A stretch of 64,000 bases of DNA, from the NCBI RefSeq assembly GCF_029194005.1, contig NZ_JARFVA010000001.1, positions 124,001-188,000 on the forward strand. The letters run 5' to 3'. Origin of the DNA: Flagellimonas okinawensis (GTDB lineage Bacteria > Bacteroidota > Bacteroidia > Flavobacteriales > Flavobacteriaceae). Under the pieces are notes generated by a model, which was given only the letters and a program-made list of their open reading frames with translations, was not told where the DNA came from and did not search any database. Shown piece after piece: positions 33,074 through 43,300 of the stretch; the first letter of the stretch is position 1; each line of letters begins with the position of its first letter. The position numbers were made by a program, and so were the translations under genes.

Positions 33074-35137
33074 ATGCTAGACAAACCAAAAGGGCAGAAA
33101 TTTACCGATGAAGCCAAAGAGATAATCCTAGAACACCTGAGCGATGAGCATTTTGGTGTTTCGGAATTGGCCAATACCATGCACATGAGCCGTTCGAGCC
33201 TATTGCGCAAATGCAAAAAGCAGACAGGATTATCGGCAAGTCAGTTTATTCGACAAATCCGATTGGAAGAGGCCATGGAATTACTTCAAGAATCCGACCT
33301 TACCGTTTCGGAGGTTTCTTACCGAGTGGGTTTTGGCAGCACTTCTTATTTTATCAAATGTTTTCGGGAGCATTACGGTCACCCGCCGGGTGAAGTTGGT
33401 AAAAATGATTTGGAAACAACACAGGAAGAACCTACAGCATCATTTCTGAATAAATACATATGGGCCCTGTTGGCCTTTACTATTTTGATACTAGGTGGCA
33501 TTGCCTATGTATTGATTCCCTCTTCCCCTCCTGCTGCAAACACCACACAAAAATCAGGCGTAGAAAAATCCATTGCGGTGCTGCCCTTTAAAAATGAGAG
33601 CAGTGATTCCACCAACCTTTATTTCGTCAATGGTTTGATGGAAGCGTCTTTGGGCAACCTTCAAAAAATTGAAGATTTACGCGTGATCAGTCGAACATCG
33701 GTGGAAAAATACCGCAACTCCAATCAGAACATCGGGGAAATTGCTTCGGAATTGGATGTAAACTATATTGTGGAAGGTAGTGGGCAAAAAGTGGGCGATC
33801 AAGTAATGCTCAATATCCAATTGATCGATGCGGCAACCGACACCCGAATCTGGGGCGAGCAATATACTCACCAAGTGGTTGATATTTTCGCCGTGCAAAA
33901 TGAAGTGGCCAAGAAAATTGCGGACGCCATCGAAGCCAAGGTAACTCCTTCTGAGTTGGAACAGATTGATAAGAAACCTACGGACAATCTTGCTGCCTAC
34001 GATTATTACCTTAAAGCCCAAGAGCCCTTTAACCGAGAAACAGAGGAAGGTCTTTTGGAAGCCATCCCTTTGTTTGAAAAAGCCATTGAGGAAGACCCTG
34101 AATTTGCCTTGGTATATGCCGATTTGGCAATAGCGTACTACTACTTGGATTTGTATAAAAAGGAGAAACAGTATACCGAAACCATTAATGTGTACGCCGA
34201 CAAGGCCTTGCTACACGACTCCAAACTCACCGAGAGTTTAATTGCAAAAGCCTTGTATTATATGCATATTGGTGATTACAGGTTGGCTGTCCCCCATTTG
34301 GAAAAAGCATTGGAATACAACCCCAATTCTTCGGGCGTGGTAAATATGTTATCATCCATTTATTCCAATGCACTCCCCGATACCGGCAAATATTTGGAAT
34401 ATGCCCTTAAGGGCATTCAATTGGACGTGGCGGACAATGATACGGCCAAGAGCTATATTTACCTGCATTTGAGCAATGCTCTGATTCAATCCGGGTTTAC
34501 GGATGAAGCCTTGGAATACATTAACAAATCGATTGAGCTATTTCCCCAAAATCCCTATGCAACCTACCTTAAAGCCTATATCCGTTATGCCAAAAACAAG
34601 GACATCAAGCAGACGTTGAGCGCCTTAAAACAGGAACTTAGGAAAGATTCCACACGGTTGGACATATTACAGGAGGTGGCCAAATTACATTACTTTCAGA
34701 AAGAATTTGATAGTGCATACCATTACTACAAACCTTTTAATGAAATAAAAAAAATAAAAGGATTGAACATTTACCCCCAAGAGGACATAAAACTGGGGTA
34801 TACTTATGAAAAAATGGGTTTTCAAGAAGAGGCTGATAGGCTCATTGCTTCTTACGCCCAATATTGCGAAAATGACCAATCCATTTATCAGCCAGCTAGT
34901 ATGGCGGTGCTATATGCCTACGAAGGTAAGTATGCTGAAGCTATTGAAGAATATGAAAAGTTTGCATCAAAAAATCATTTTCAGTATTGGATGATCTTAT
35001 TTATGACCATGGACCCTGCATTGGACTCCCTAAAGTCCTACCTGGGCTATAATGAAGTGATTCAAAAAATAGAAAATAGGTTTTGGGAAAACCATAACCG
35101 TTTAGAAGAAACTTTAAAAGAAAAGGGATTGCTTTGA
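33074..35137 (+). CDS. AraC-type DNA-binding / transmembrane / TPR hybrid regulator
   Basis: A 687-residue protein with an inverted layout: an AraC helix-turn-helix pair at about 10-105 (FGVSELANTMHMSRSSLLRKCKKQTG and VSEVSYRVGFGSTSYFIKCFREHYG), one membrane helix at about 128-148, a TolB-N/FlgO-like domain beginning SIAVLPFKNES (about 167-290), and six or more TPR units to the end. The DNA-binding part is cytoplasmic and the TPR part periplasmic, so it can sense outside signals and act on DNA without a kinase. Start chosen because a strong promoter lies between 33011 and this ATG. Divergent from the ankyrin lipoprotein/acyltransferase pair, a possible target. Confidence 0.85.
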   Translation: MLDKPKGQKFTDEAKEIILEHLSDEHFGVSELANTMHMSRSSLLRKCKKQTGLSASQFIRQIRLEEAMELLQESDLTVSEVSYRVGFGSTSYFIKCFREHYGHPPGEVGKNDLETTQEEPTASFLNKYIWALLAFTILILGGIAYVLIPSSPPAANTTQKSGVEKSIAVLPFKNESSDSTNLYFVNGLMEASLGNLQKIEDLRVISRTSVEKYRNSNQNIGEIASELDVNYIVEGSGQKVGDQVMLNIQLIDAATDTRIWGEQYTHQVVDIFAVQNEVAKKIADAIEAKVTPSELEQIDKKPTDNLAAYDYYLKAQEPFNRETEEGLLEAIPLFEKAIEEDPEFALVYADLAIAYYYLDLYKKEKQYTETINVYADKALLHDSKLTESLIAKALYYMHIGDYRLAVPHLEKALEYNPNSSGVVNMLSSIYSNALPDTGKYLEYALKGIQLDVADNDTAKSYIYLHLSNALIQSGFTDEALEYINKSIELFPQNPYATYLKAYIRYAKNKDIKQTLSALKQELRKDSTRLDILQEVAKLHYFQKEFDSAYHYYKPFNEIKKIKGLNIYPQEDIKLGYTYEKMGFQEEADRLIASYAQYCENDQSIYQPASMAVLYAYEGKYAEAIEEYEKFASKNHFQYWMILFMTMDPALDSLKSYLGYNEVIQKIENRFWENHNRLEETLKEKGLL

Positions 35138-35152
35138 GCCCAATGGAAAAAT

Positions 35153-35185
35153 AAAAAGGCCCACTAGTTCAAGTGGGCCTTTTTA
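35153..35185. terminator. Bidirectional terminator
   Basis: AAAAAGGCCCAC and GTGGGCCTTTTT form a 12-bp stem around an 8-base loop, between two convergent genes. Confidence 0.9.
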
Positions 35186-35205
35186 TTTTATGGACTATCC
35201 GAATA

Positions 35206-36249
35206 TTACTTCTTTTTGGTGTTGTCCACAAATCCGATAGGTAATAATAATGTTTCTTTGGCAGCTATGTTCAAACCTTCTCCTGAGGCACTCTCAAGTT
35301 CGGTAAGTTCAACACCGGGGGTACCTTTTGGTAAATAGTATTGTTCACCTACACTTGCGGCACCATAACCAAGATCGGCCATAGATCCAGCCGTAATTCT
35401 ACTTAATGGGTTTTCGCCCAAGTTTAGGAATCCGGTCATCAACTCGTTATACAAAGTTGATTCCTGCCAATGCCCATAAGCGGTTCCAGGGCCATAAAGG
35501 CTTTCGATCGGCAATTCTCCGGTACCACCTTCGGCATTCCAGAAAACATTGGCCTTATGGCCTGCAAAATATGGACTGGTGGCCGTTCCTTGAAGCAATG
35601 TTCTGCCCGGAACATTCCACAACGTACCAATTCCCAGTACATGGCCCATTTCATGGACAATTACCTCTTCAAATAGATCTAATCCCTCCAAAAAGTCCAA
35701 ATCTTCAACATCAAAATACATCACACCTGAAATGGTAAGATAGTCGCTTGTTCGAACAAACCGTGGTCCTGCTTGTCCCAAAATACCACCAGGGCCATCT
35801 ATTTGTGCCAGTGCGACTTCGATAATAATGTCATCCAAAGTACCATCAACAGCTGGAGGAGCTCCAGCAAATGCAGAGGGTATTGTTGCTGTAATGGATG
35901 GTACATCTTTTATAATAATACGTTCCCAACGTGCAGCTGCTGCATCGAATACTTCGGCTTGCCTTTCGGTCGGGGGCAAAATGTATTTCAGGGTGATATT
36001 AAAGCGACCGTTATCGTTTCCAGCTGCCCCAGTTGCACGTGCTTCAGTAATCTGGGTGTCTGTCAAATCATCAATAATAATGGGAGTGCCATCAGTTTGT
36101 GCTAAAGTTAAGGCAGGCGTTACTGAGGTTTGGAATACTTCTGGTTCTTCAACCGAAGCTGTATCGTCGGAGCATGAATTAAGGCCAAAGGCACCAATTA
36201 TGGCAGCCAGACCTAAAAATTGTGAACGGAAATTAATGAGGTTTTTCAT
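35206..36249 (-). CDS. Leishmanolysin-like (M8) zinc metalloprotease lipoprotein
   Basis: A 347-residue lipoprotein (Cys26 in LNSCSDD). The metzincin site is VHEMGHVLGIG with His199, Glu200 and His203; as in the M8 family the third ligand is distant, His260 in GHWQES, just before the Met-turn ELMTG (Met271). The segment LSRITAGSMADLGYGA is typical of M8. The catalytic domain is therefore complete. It should degrade proteins at the outer surface or in the periplasm. A 60-residue disordered acidic linker follows the lipobox. Single-gene unit. Confidence 0.87.
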   Translation of the reverse strand: MKNLINFRSQFLGLAAIIGAFGLNSCSDDTASVEEPEVFQTSVTPALTLAQTDGTPIIIDDLTDTQITEARATGAAGNDNGRFNITLKYILPPTERQAEVFDAAAARWERIIIKDVPSITATIPSAFAGAPPAVDGTLDDIIIEVALAQIDGPGGILGQAGPRFVRTSDYLTISGVMYFDVEDLDFLEGLDLFEEVIVHEMGHVLGIGTLWNVPGRTLLQGTATSPYFAGHKANVFWNAEGGTGELPIESLYGPGTAYGHWQESTLYNELMTGFLNLGENPLSRITAGSMADLGYGAASVGEQYYLPKGTPGVELTELESASGEGLNIAAKETLLLPIGFVDNTKKK

Positions 36250-36412
36250 AAACGTGTTCTCAGTTAAGGGTTAGTATTAATACAATTTCATTTCGTGTTT
36301 ATGAAATTAGCAATTAACCTTTTAAACTGAGAAGTGATACACGGATGACCTCAAATTCTGTGTAAACGGAATTGATTTACGTAAGAACGGTAAAGAAGAA
36401 ATTTAAAATATG

Positions 36413-37258
36413 CTATTTTTCGTTGAGTTCCACTAGTTTATCATCGTCCCATTCTCCACCTGCGACAACGTCTCCATTGGAATCGTAGAATTTACCGGCA
36501 CCACTTCGTTTATCATTTTCCCACTCTCCGGTATACTTTTCACCATTGGGCCAATAATAGGTTCCAAAACCGTTGCGCTTGTCATTTTCATAGCTACCGA
36601 CGTAATATTCTCCATCTGCCCAATAAAATGTACCTTCTCCATGTCGTTGATTGTTCCTCCACTCTCCTTCGTACCTGCTTCCGGTGTCTAGTAGTGCCAC
36701 TCCAAATCCATGTGCCTTACCCTCTTTTACCTGTCCAATGTAATGTAACTGATTTCCTTTTTTGCTCGTAAAGGTCAAGTATTCTCCAAAGGATTTTTGT
36801 TGTAACTGTTTTTTCAATCTTGCCAATTGAACTTTGGCTTTCTCCAAGGAAAAATTGATGGAGTCATATTTTCTAACAGCAACTTCTTCGGACCAATCAG
36901 ATGGTGGCAAGTTGTCCTGTTCGGTTTTTACACTATCCTTAATGGGTTGGGTTTTTATTTGGTTGCCCTTCAACTTTTCGGCCAGTGCAATTCTCAGTGG
37001 AACAATCATTTGATTCTCCTTATCTGCATTCATCGAGGCATGATAGGACTCAATTGCACTATCATATTCACCTTGCAACAGCAATGAATCGATTTCTGCC
37101 AATTTTTCGTAGGCTACTACCTTATTCGAGTTGATTTTGTTCTCTTCTTTTATTTGTGCCAGTTCCTTACTCAATTGATTGGATTTTGAAATAAAGAACA
37201 GCATTCCGGCGGCCAAAAGAAATAAGAAGATAAATGGAGCGTATTTTTTAAAAGTCAT
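36413..37258 (-). CDS. Membrane-anchored MORN-repeat protein
   Basis: A 281-residue protein: one N-terminal membrane helix (FIFLFLLAAGMLFFI), a helical/coiled region to about 165, and then four to five MORN repeats (YIGQVKEGKAHGFG, YEGEWRNNQRHGEG, YVGSYENDKRNGFG, YTGEWENDKRSGAG). MORN repeats bind proteins or phospholipids and organise membranes. It is the last gene of a three-gene minus-strand series; the first of these also has MORN-like segments, so the proteins may work together at the envelope. No enzymatic part is seen. Confidence 0.87.
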   Translation of the reverse strand: MTFKKYAPFIFLFLLAAGMLFFISKSNQLSKELAQIKEENKINSNKVVAYEKLAEIDSLLLQGEYDSAIESYHASMNADKENQMIVPLRIALAEKLKGNQIKTQPIKDSVKTEQDNLPPSDWSEEVAVRKYDSINFSLEKAKVQLARLKKQLQQKSFGEYLTFTSKKGNQLHYIGQVKEGKAHGFGVALLDTGSRYEGEWRNNQRHGEGTFYWADGEYYVGSYENDKRNGFGTYYWPNGEKYTGEWENDKRSGAGKFYDSNGDVVAGGEWDDDKLVELNEK

Positions 37259-37291
37259 GCGTTACTAGCTGGGTTCATAATTAAATACGAA

Positions 37292-38128
37292 TCAATCTGT
37301 TAAATGGATGTCCGGGAGTTTATTTTTAACCCTCCTAAAATCTGGAGAAAAGTATACATGGAAACGTAATGTCCAATTCTGTTGATAATATCCACCATTG
37401 TACCTTTCCTGTCCTTGGGAATACATTACACCCGCCGCAAAGGTCAATCTTGGGGTTGCAATATATCCTATGGTTGTGGTTAACCGAAGATCTTCCATAG
37501 GGCTGGCCACCACCTCTTTTCCACTTTGCATAATAAGTTCCGCCTCTGGAGAAACATAAAAGGTCTTTGGCTGCAACTTGGTATCGTTCAATGGTATTTT
37601 GGCCCGGAACATATAACGCCATCGATTCCTGAAAATATATTCACTGTCCTCCGCAAAACCTTGGGTCCATCGATGTTCTATTCGGATACGATGATAGAGC
37701 ATGGCCGAATAAAATGGCATTGCAAATTGGTATTGGTGCCAAATACGCCATTCGGGAACCATATTCCTATCTTCTGATTCTTCATCCGTATTAAAATTGA
37801 TACGAACCACACCACCCAAACTCACATTGGTTTTTTTGGAAATAATATATCCAATGGCATGTCGATTATAAATTTGACCGATCTGCCCCATAAAAGGGGT
37901 GTTTTTGGTCTCCTCGAATCTAAAATGGGTCTGAGCGTCCCAAAAAAAGCGCTTACCTATCCTAATGTTTCCATAAGTGTTGAACCACACTTTGGTCTTG
38001 GGGTCTTTATATTGCGATGTTTCCGGTAATACTTCCGGTTCAGATTCCTGGGCCTTAAGAGTGCCAAATAAACCAAAGGTCAATAAAACTACTACCAAAA
38101 GACTACTACTGTTATTCCTCATGCTCAT
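37292..38128 (-). CDS. DUF2490 outer-membrane-type protein
   Basis: A 278-residue protein with a signal ending LKAQ. The mature part matches DUF2490: VWFNTYGNIRIGKRFFW, then repeated amphipathic strands with aromatic girdles (YHRIRIEHRWTQGF, TLRFHVYFSPDF) consistent with a small outer-membrane beta-barrel. No function is established for the family. It starts 2 bases after the stop of the 643-residue protein gene and is followed by the MORN gene. Confidence 0.8.
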   Translation of the reverse strand: MSMRNNSSSLLVVVLLTFGLFGTLKAQESEPEVLPETSQYKDPKTKVWFNTYGNIRIGKRFFWDAQTHFRFEETKNTPFMGQIGQIYNRHAIGYIISKKTNVSLGGVVRINFNTDEESEDRNMVPEWRIWHQYQFAMPFYSAMLYHRIRIEHRWTQGFAEDSEYIFRNRWRYMFRAKIPLNDTKLQPKTFYVSPEAELIMQSGKEVVASPMEDLRLTTTIGYIATPRLTFAAGVMYSQGQERYNGGYYQQNWTLRFHVYFSPDFRRVKNKLPDIHLTD

Positions 38129-38130
38129 GC

Positions 38131-40062
38131 CTATTGGTTTTTAGTATTTGAATGCTGATTCAGCAGTTTTAAAACTTCAATAGGCCGTTTTTCGCGACGT
38201 AGCTTTCGTTCCAGTTTCTTGGTATCCTTATATCTCAGTTCCAATAGTTTTTGGTGGGTATCAACAATCTGTTCGTTCAACTGGCCCACATTGCCACAGG
38301 TCAATTCTTCGGTAGCTACATTTAGGAAATAAGGAATCAGAACATTCTCATAAGCACCGACTATTCGTTTTTTTACTTCCTCGGCCATTACATTGGCCAT
38401 AAATGGATTCCAAACAGCATCGGTATATTCTTTTTTTATGTGTTCCTTTTGCGCTGGAATTCCTTTGATGGTTTGTGCCAAAGAATCCAATTGGGAAAGG
38501 CACAATTTTGCCTCGTTGCCATACGCCAGTTTTTCTTGGGGGTTTTTAATGTCCGCATACATTGTCAAGGAACTATCCGCCAATTTTTGAAGTTGCTCCA
38601 ACGCTGCTACATATCCATTCGGAAGATGGGAAATGGAATCAACATGTTGTTCCAAATTGTCGTTAATGGCTATAAGTTCCTCCTCGATACCATTTAAGAT
38701 TTGCAACTGTTCCTCGTTGGTAAGCCTCGAAGAAAGAGACCCTTTGATATATTCCAAACTCATTTTGGCATATGTGCCCATAGCTGCTACTGACAGTAGA
38801 TCGTTCCCGTCATATCCGAACTCTTCGGAACTCGGTAGGCTAAAGGTTCTTATGTCTCCTGCTTCATTTGATTTTACTTTGATGTCTTTGGGTGGCTTTC
38901 CGTTTGGCCATAATCGCTGCATTACGGTTGAAATATCTTGGAACTGTAGAACGTCATCATTTTGATAACCGACCAATTTACCTAAGGGCCCCAGAAAATC
39001 CTTGTTTATTTTCTCCGCAACATTATAAAAGAAATAAGCTTCTTGGTCTGTACGTTTAACTATGTTAAGGTGACTATTTTTTAGTATGGAATTGCCTATT
39101 TCAGCAGCAACTTTATAATCGGCCACTATTTGTTCCAAAGTTTGGATTTGGGTTGAATCCAATGGGTAAAAGGGCACTTTTACTTGAGTATCATTGGCAA
39201 AACCCTTAGAGTCCAAATGAGTGAGAACGCTGTTTATTTTTTGATAATAACCGAGGTTTTGTGCCAACAAGCCAGCAATATGACTCTTGTGCACATTGTC
39301 TTCCATTACCGCAGTTAAAAGCGATAAAAAGCGATCATCCAATTGTATGGTTTTGTATTGGGGGGCATTCTTGTCGAAAATTGAAATTTCTTTGGAAACC
39401 CTATCAGACTTTACTTGTACGGTCCGTAACAGACCATCATCAAAAAACCAGTTTTCGATATCCTCCACCGTTTCTGTACCATAATACGACCATTCATCAT
39501 GGGCTAGGCCATCTCTAAGAAATCTTCCGACAAGGACACTGCTGTCATTCTCAATTTGAAAATTTTGTTGGGGCACGCCGCTATCAAAAGTGAAGTGGCT
39601 CTTGAATAGAATTTTCTCAATTTCCGAGTCCTTTATCTGATTGATGGTATAAGTCCATTCGCCATCCGGTTTTCCGTTTACAAGATTGCCTTCGCCAGTT
39701 TCTTGAACGCCACTGACCATTACGCGATATTCGTTATCCACTACCCTACTTTGGCTACTTGTCTGGAACTCTCCAAACTGAAACTCCCAAGGTCCGTTTG
39801 CAATTCCTTTGTCAAAATATCCAGCAAAACGGAAGGTTGCATCCTCATTTTGCATTAAAGTTTCCAGATTGGATTTTTGAAGTAGAAAATCACCGTCGTA
39901 GACCGTATCCAAATCAATAATGGTGTATTGGTAATTGGCCTTTCCTTTATAAGGTCCAACCTTTAAAGGGCCTTCATACGATTTTCTCTGCTGACCGAAT
40001 GAAAGAGATATGGCAAATAAAAACAATAATGGAAATAGCCATTTGGTAAAGGGCTGTATCAT
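38131..40062 (-). CDS. Large secreted protein with MORN-like N-terminus, function unknown
   Basis: A 643-residue exported protein (signal ending SLSFGQQ). The first 250 residues contain degenerate MORN-type lines (FDKGIANGPWEFQFG, LVNGKPDGEWTYTIN, FLRDGLAHDEWSYYG), as in toxin-antitoxin-like and envelope MORN-variant proteins. The remainder is mostly helical with long coiled segments (about 440-640) and a very basic tail. I do not recognise a catalytic domain. First gene of an operon with DUF2490 and MORN genes; the 250 bases upstream hold no gene. Confidence 0.65.
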   Translation of the reverse strand: MIQPFTKWLFPLLFLFAISLSFGQQRKSYEGPLKVGPYKGKANYQYTIIDLDTVYDGDFLLQKSNLETLMQNEDATFRFAGYFDKGIANGPWEFQFGEFQTSSQSRVVDNEYRVMVSGVQETGEGNLVNGKPDGEWTYTINQIKDSEIEKILFKSHFTFDSGVPQQNFQIENDSSVLVGRFLRDGLAHDEWSYYGTETVEDIENWFFDDGLLRTVQVKSDRVSKEISIFDKNAPQYKTIQLDDRFLSLLTAVMEDNVHKSHIAGLLAQNLGYYQKINSVLTHLDSKGFANDTQVKVPFYPLDSTQIQTLEQIVADYKVAAEIGNSILKNSHLNIVKRTDQEAYFFYNVAEKINKDFLGPLGKLVGYQNDDVLQFQDISTVMQRLWPNGKPPKDIKVKSNEAGDIRTFSLPSSEEFGYDGNDLLSVAAMGTYAKMSLEYIKGSLSSRLTNEEQLQILNGIEEELIAINDNLEQHVDSISHLPNGYVAALEQLQKLADSSLTMYADIKNPQEKLAYGNEAKLCLSQLDSLAQTIKGIPAQKEHIKKEYTDAVWNPFMANVMAEEVKKRIVGAYENVLIPYFLNVATEELTCGNVGQLNEQIVDTHQKLLELRYKDTKKLERKLRREKRPIEVLKLLNQHSNTKNQ

Positions 40063-40317
40063 GTGGAGATATTATTTAGCTGATGGTCCATAATACCTAC
40101 GTTGCAAAAAAGGTATTCGGACTATTGTTCCAGCGGCTTTTACGGAATTCCCTTAATTTACCCCAAAAAATTCAAGCCCTTTTAACAAGCAGGCATTTTT
40201 TATTAAAATCCCTTAGATGACTTTTAATGGTTTGTTATAACCTTCCTCTATTGACATCCAAATCGCTATCTCAATTTTTCATACCTTGTTTGCTTAAGTC
40301 ATCAATAAACTAACTAA

Positions 40318-43300
40318 ATGAAAAGAAATCACTTCCTAATGGCCTTGGCCATGTTTTTAAGTGTATTCTCCCTTTTTGCCCAAAGCAAGGAGAAAGAATC
40401 CGACACTACCAAAAAAGCGACCAAAGAACTTCCTTTGGAACCAGAAAGAACCGTTTCCTTTACAGCAAAAGAGGGTACTTGGCTGTCCTTAGACGTGCAT
40501 CCCAATGGTGAAACCATCATTTTTGATATGATGGGCGACCTCTACACCATTCCAATTCAAGGTGGTAAAGCATCCAAAATCACGGAGGGAATGGCCTACG
40601 ATGTCCACCCAAGGTACAGTCCGGATGGGAAATCCATTGTTTTTATTTCTGATAAAAGTAGTTCTGATAATATCTGGACAATGGAATTGGAGTCCAAAGA
40701 AACCAAACAGATTACCAAGGACAACAATCAAAACTTCTTCTCTGCCGATTGGAGTCCTGATGGCGAATACATTGTAGGAGCAAGAGGCCGCAGGAATATA
40801 AAATTGCACATGTACCATAAAAATGGTGGCGGCGGAGCACAGCTCATCGATAAACCGGAAAATCTTAAGACGATAGACCCAGAGTTTTCTCCCGATGGCA
40901 AGCTAATTTATTTTTCCAGCAGAATGAGGTCTTGGAATTACAATGCCCAGCTACCACAGTATCAGTTGGGTACCTATGATACCGAGGATGGGGGTGTCAC
41001 CACAATTACATCCCGTTACGGTTCTGCTTTTACACCCACCCTTTCACCCGATGGTAAATGGTTGGTTTATGGCAGCCGTTTTGAAACAGAAACGGGCTTG
41101 GTTTTACGCAATCTTGAAAATGGTGATGAGCGTTGGTTGGCTTATCCCGTGCAGCGAGATGAACAGGAATCCATAGCTCCATTGGGTGTATTGCCAGCAA
41201 TGGCCTTTACTCCAGATAGTAAAAATGTAGTGGCCAGTTATGGTGGTAAAATATTCAGCATCAATTTAGCGACCAATACCGCTTCGGAAATTCCTTTTGA
41301 AGTGGATGTGAACCTAGAACTTGGTCCTCAGCTTAAGTTTAAATACCCCATTAAAGACACACCTGAGGCTTTGGTGACACAGATCCGTGATGGTGTACCA
41401 TCTCCGGATGGCTCTAAATTGGCTTTCACTGCTTTGAATAGGTTGTACGTAATGGATTTACCTGACGGAAGCCCAAAGCGTTTAACAAATAACGATTTTA
41501 CAGAAGCCCAACCTGCTTGGTCGCCAGATGGTGAGCAAATTGTTTTTTCCACGTGGGAAACGGACAGCGGCCATTTGTACAAAGTAAACGCAAATGGACG
41601 TGGTAGAGTTGAAAAATTAACGGAAGAAGCAGCCATTTACAGTAACCCGGCTTGGTCTTACACCGGCAACCGAATTGTATTTACCAAAGGTTCTGCCCAA
41701 GTCTATAGAGATGCCATTGGGCCTAGGGCCAGTGGTGCTCAGGAAGATTTGGCTTGGATATCCGCAGACGGAGGCAAAATCAATATTATCGACAAAGCCG
41801 AAGGACGCACCAACCCTCATTTTACCAAAGTGGACAATCGTATTTACTTAAGTAAAGGAAAGGATTTGCTATCCATTCGCTGGGACGGAACCGATCAAAA
41901 AGAACACCTAAAGTTAAGTGGCATCACCACCTTTGGGTCTTCATCTTTTGGTTTCCACGACAAAAATGGAGGGCATAGTATTTTACCGGGTTCTGAACAA
42001 TATCAGGCACCTGAGGATAAATCATCATCACCCTCAGAAATTAAAATATCACCGGATGGTACAACGGCATTGGCAAAAATCAACAATGACATTTACACCG
42101 TAACTATCCCAAAGTATGGGAAAACACCTAAAATATCAGTGGCAGATGCGGAAAAAGCGGCTTTTCCGGCAATGAAGCTGACTGTTTTGGGCGGAGAGTT
42201 TCCTGCATGGGCCGGAAACAGCAAAGATGTACACTGGTCCCTTGGAGCGAGTCATTTTATTTATAACATCCCTGCCGCAAAAGCTTATGCCGATAGCGTG
42301 GCCACCGCCAAGAAGGAAATGGAAAAGCTAAAGTCGGAGGAAAAAGATGATGACAAGGAAGAGGACAAGGATGATGAGGAGAAAGATAAAGAAGAGGATA
42401 AAGGTTATACGGCCAAAGAACTAAAGGTAAAGGTCTATTATACCAAGGATATTCCGGAAGGAACCATACTGCTCAAAGGTGCAAGGGTCATAACCATGAA
42501 AAATGATGAAGTTATTGAAAATGGTGACATCCTGATCGAGAACAACCGTATTAAGGCTGTGGGAACATCGGGTTCTTTGGAAATTCCAAAAGGGACGGTA
42601 GAAATTGATGCCACTGGCAAGACCATTACTCCTGGTTTTGTAGATACTCACGCCCATATGTGGCCCAATTGGGGAATCCATAAAAACCAGATTTGGATCT
42701 ATTCGGCCAATTTGGCCTATGGGGTTACTACTACCCGTGACCCGCAAACGGCCACTACCGATGTTTTGACCTATTCCGATATGGTGGATGCCGGCATGAT
42801 GCATGGCCCCCGTGTATACAGCACTGGACCCGGTGTAGGTTACTGGTCTTATAAAATCAAATCGTTGGAACACGCCAAAGAAGTGCTAAAACAGTATAGT
42901 GAGTACTACGATACCAAAAGCATAAAAATGTATTTGGTTGGAAACCGTCAAATGAGACAATGGATCATCATGGCGGCCAAAGAACTGGAATTGATGCCTA
43001 CCACGGAAGGTGGATTGGATTTTAAACTGAACATGACCCAATTATTGGATGGATATCCCGGTCATGAGCACTCCTTTCCCATTTATCCTATTTACAAAGA
43101 TGTGGTACAATCGGTTGCCGAATCCCAAATGGCGGTCACCCCTACCCTTTTGGTGTCCTATGGGGGGCCATGGGCAGAGAACTACTACTATGCCACGGAA
43201 CAACCTTATCACGATAAAAAGCTACAATACTTCACACCTTACGAAGAGTTGGCGCAGAAATCACGAAGAAGAGGCGCTTGGTTTATGCCCGAAGAGCATA

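Noticed and set aside
42300..42425. Lys/Asp/Glu-rich run in the propeller-amidohydrolase as a simple-sequence repeat of interest
   Set aside because: It is a charged interdomain linker without exact nucleotide repetition.
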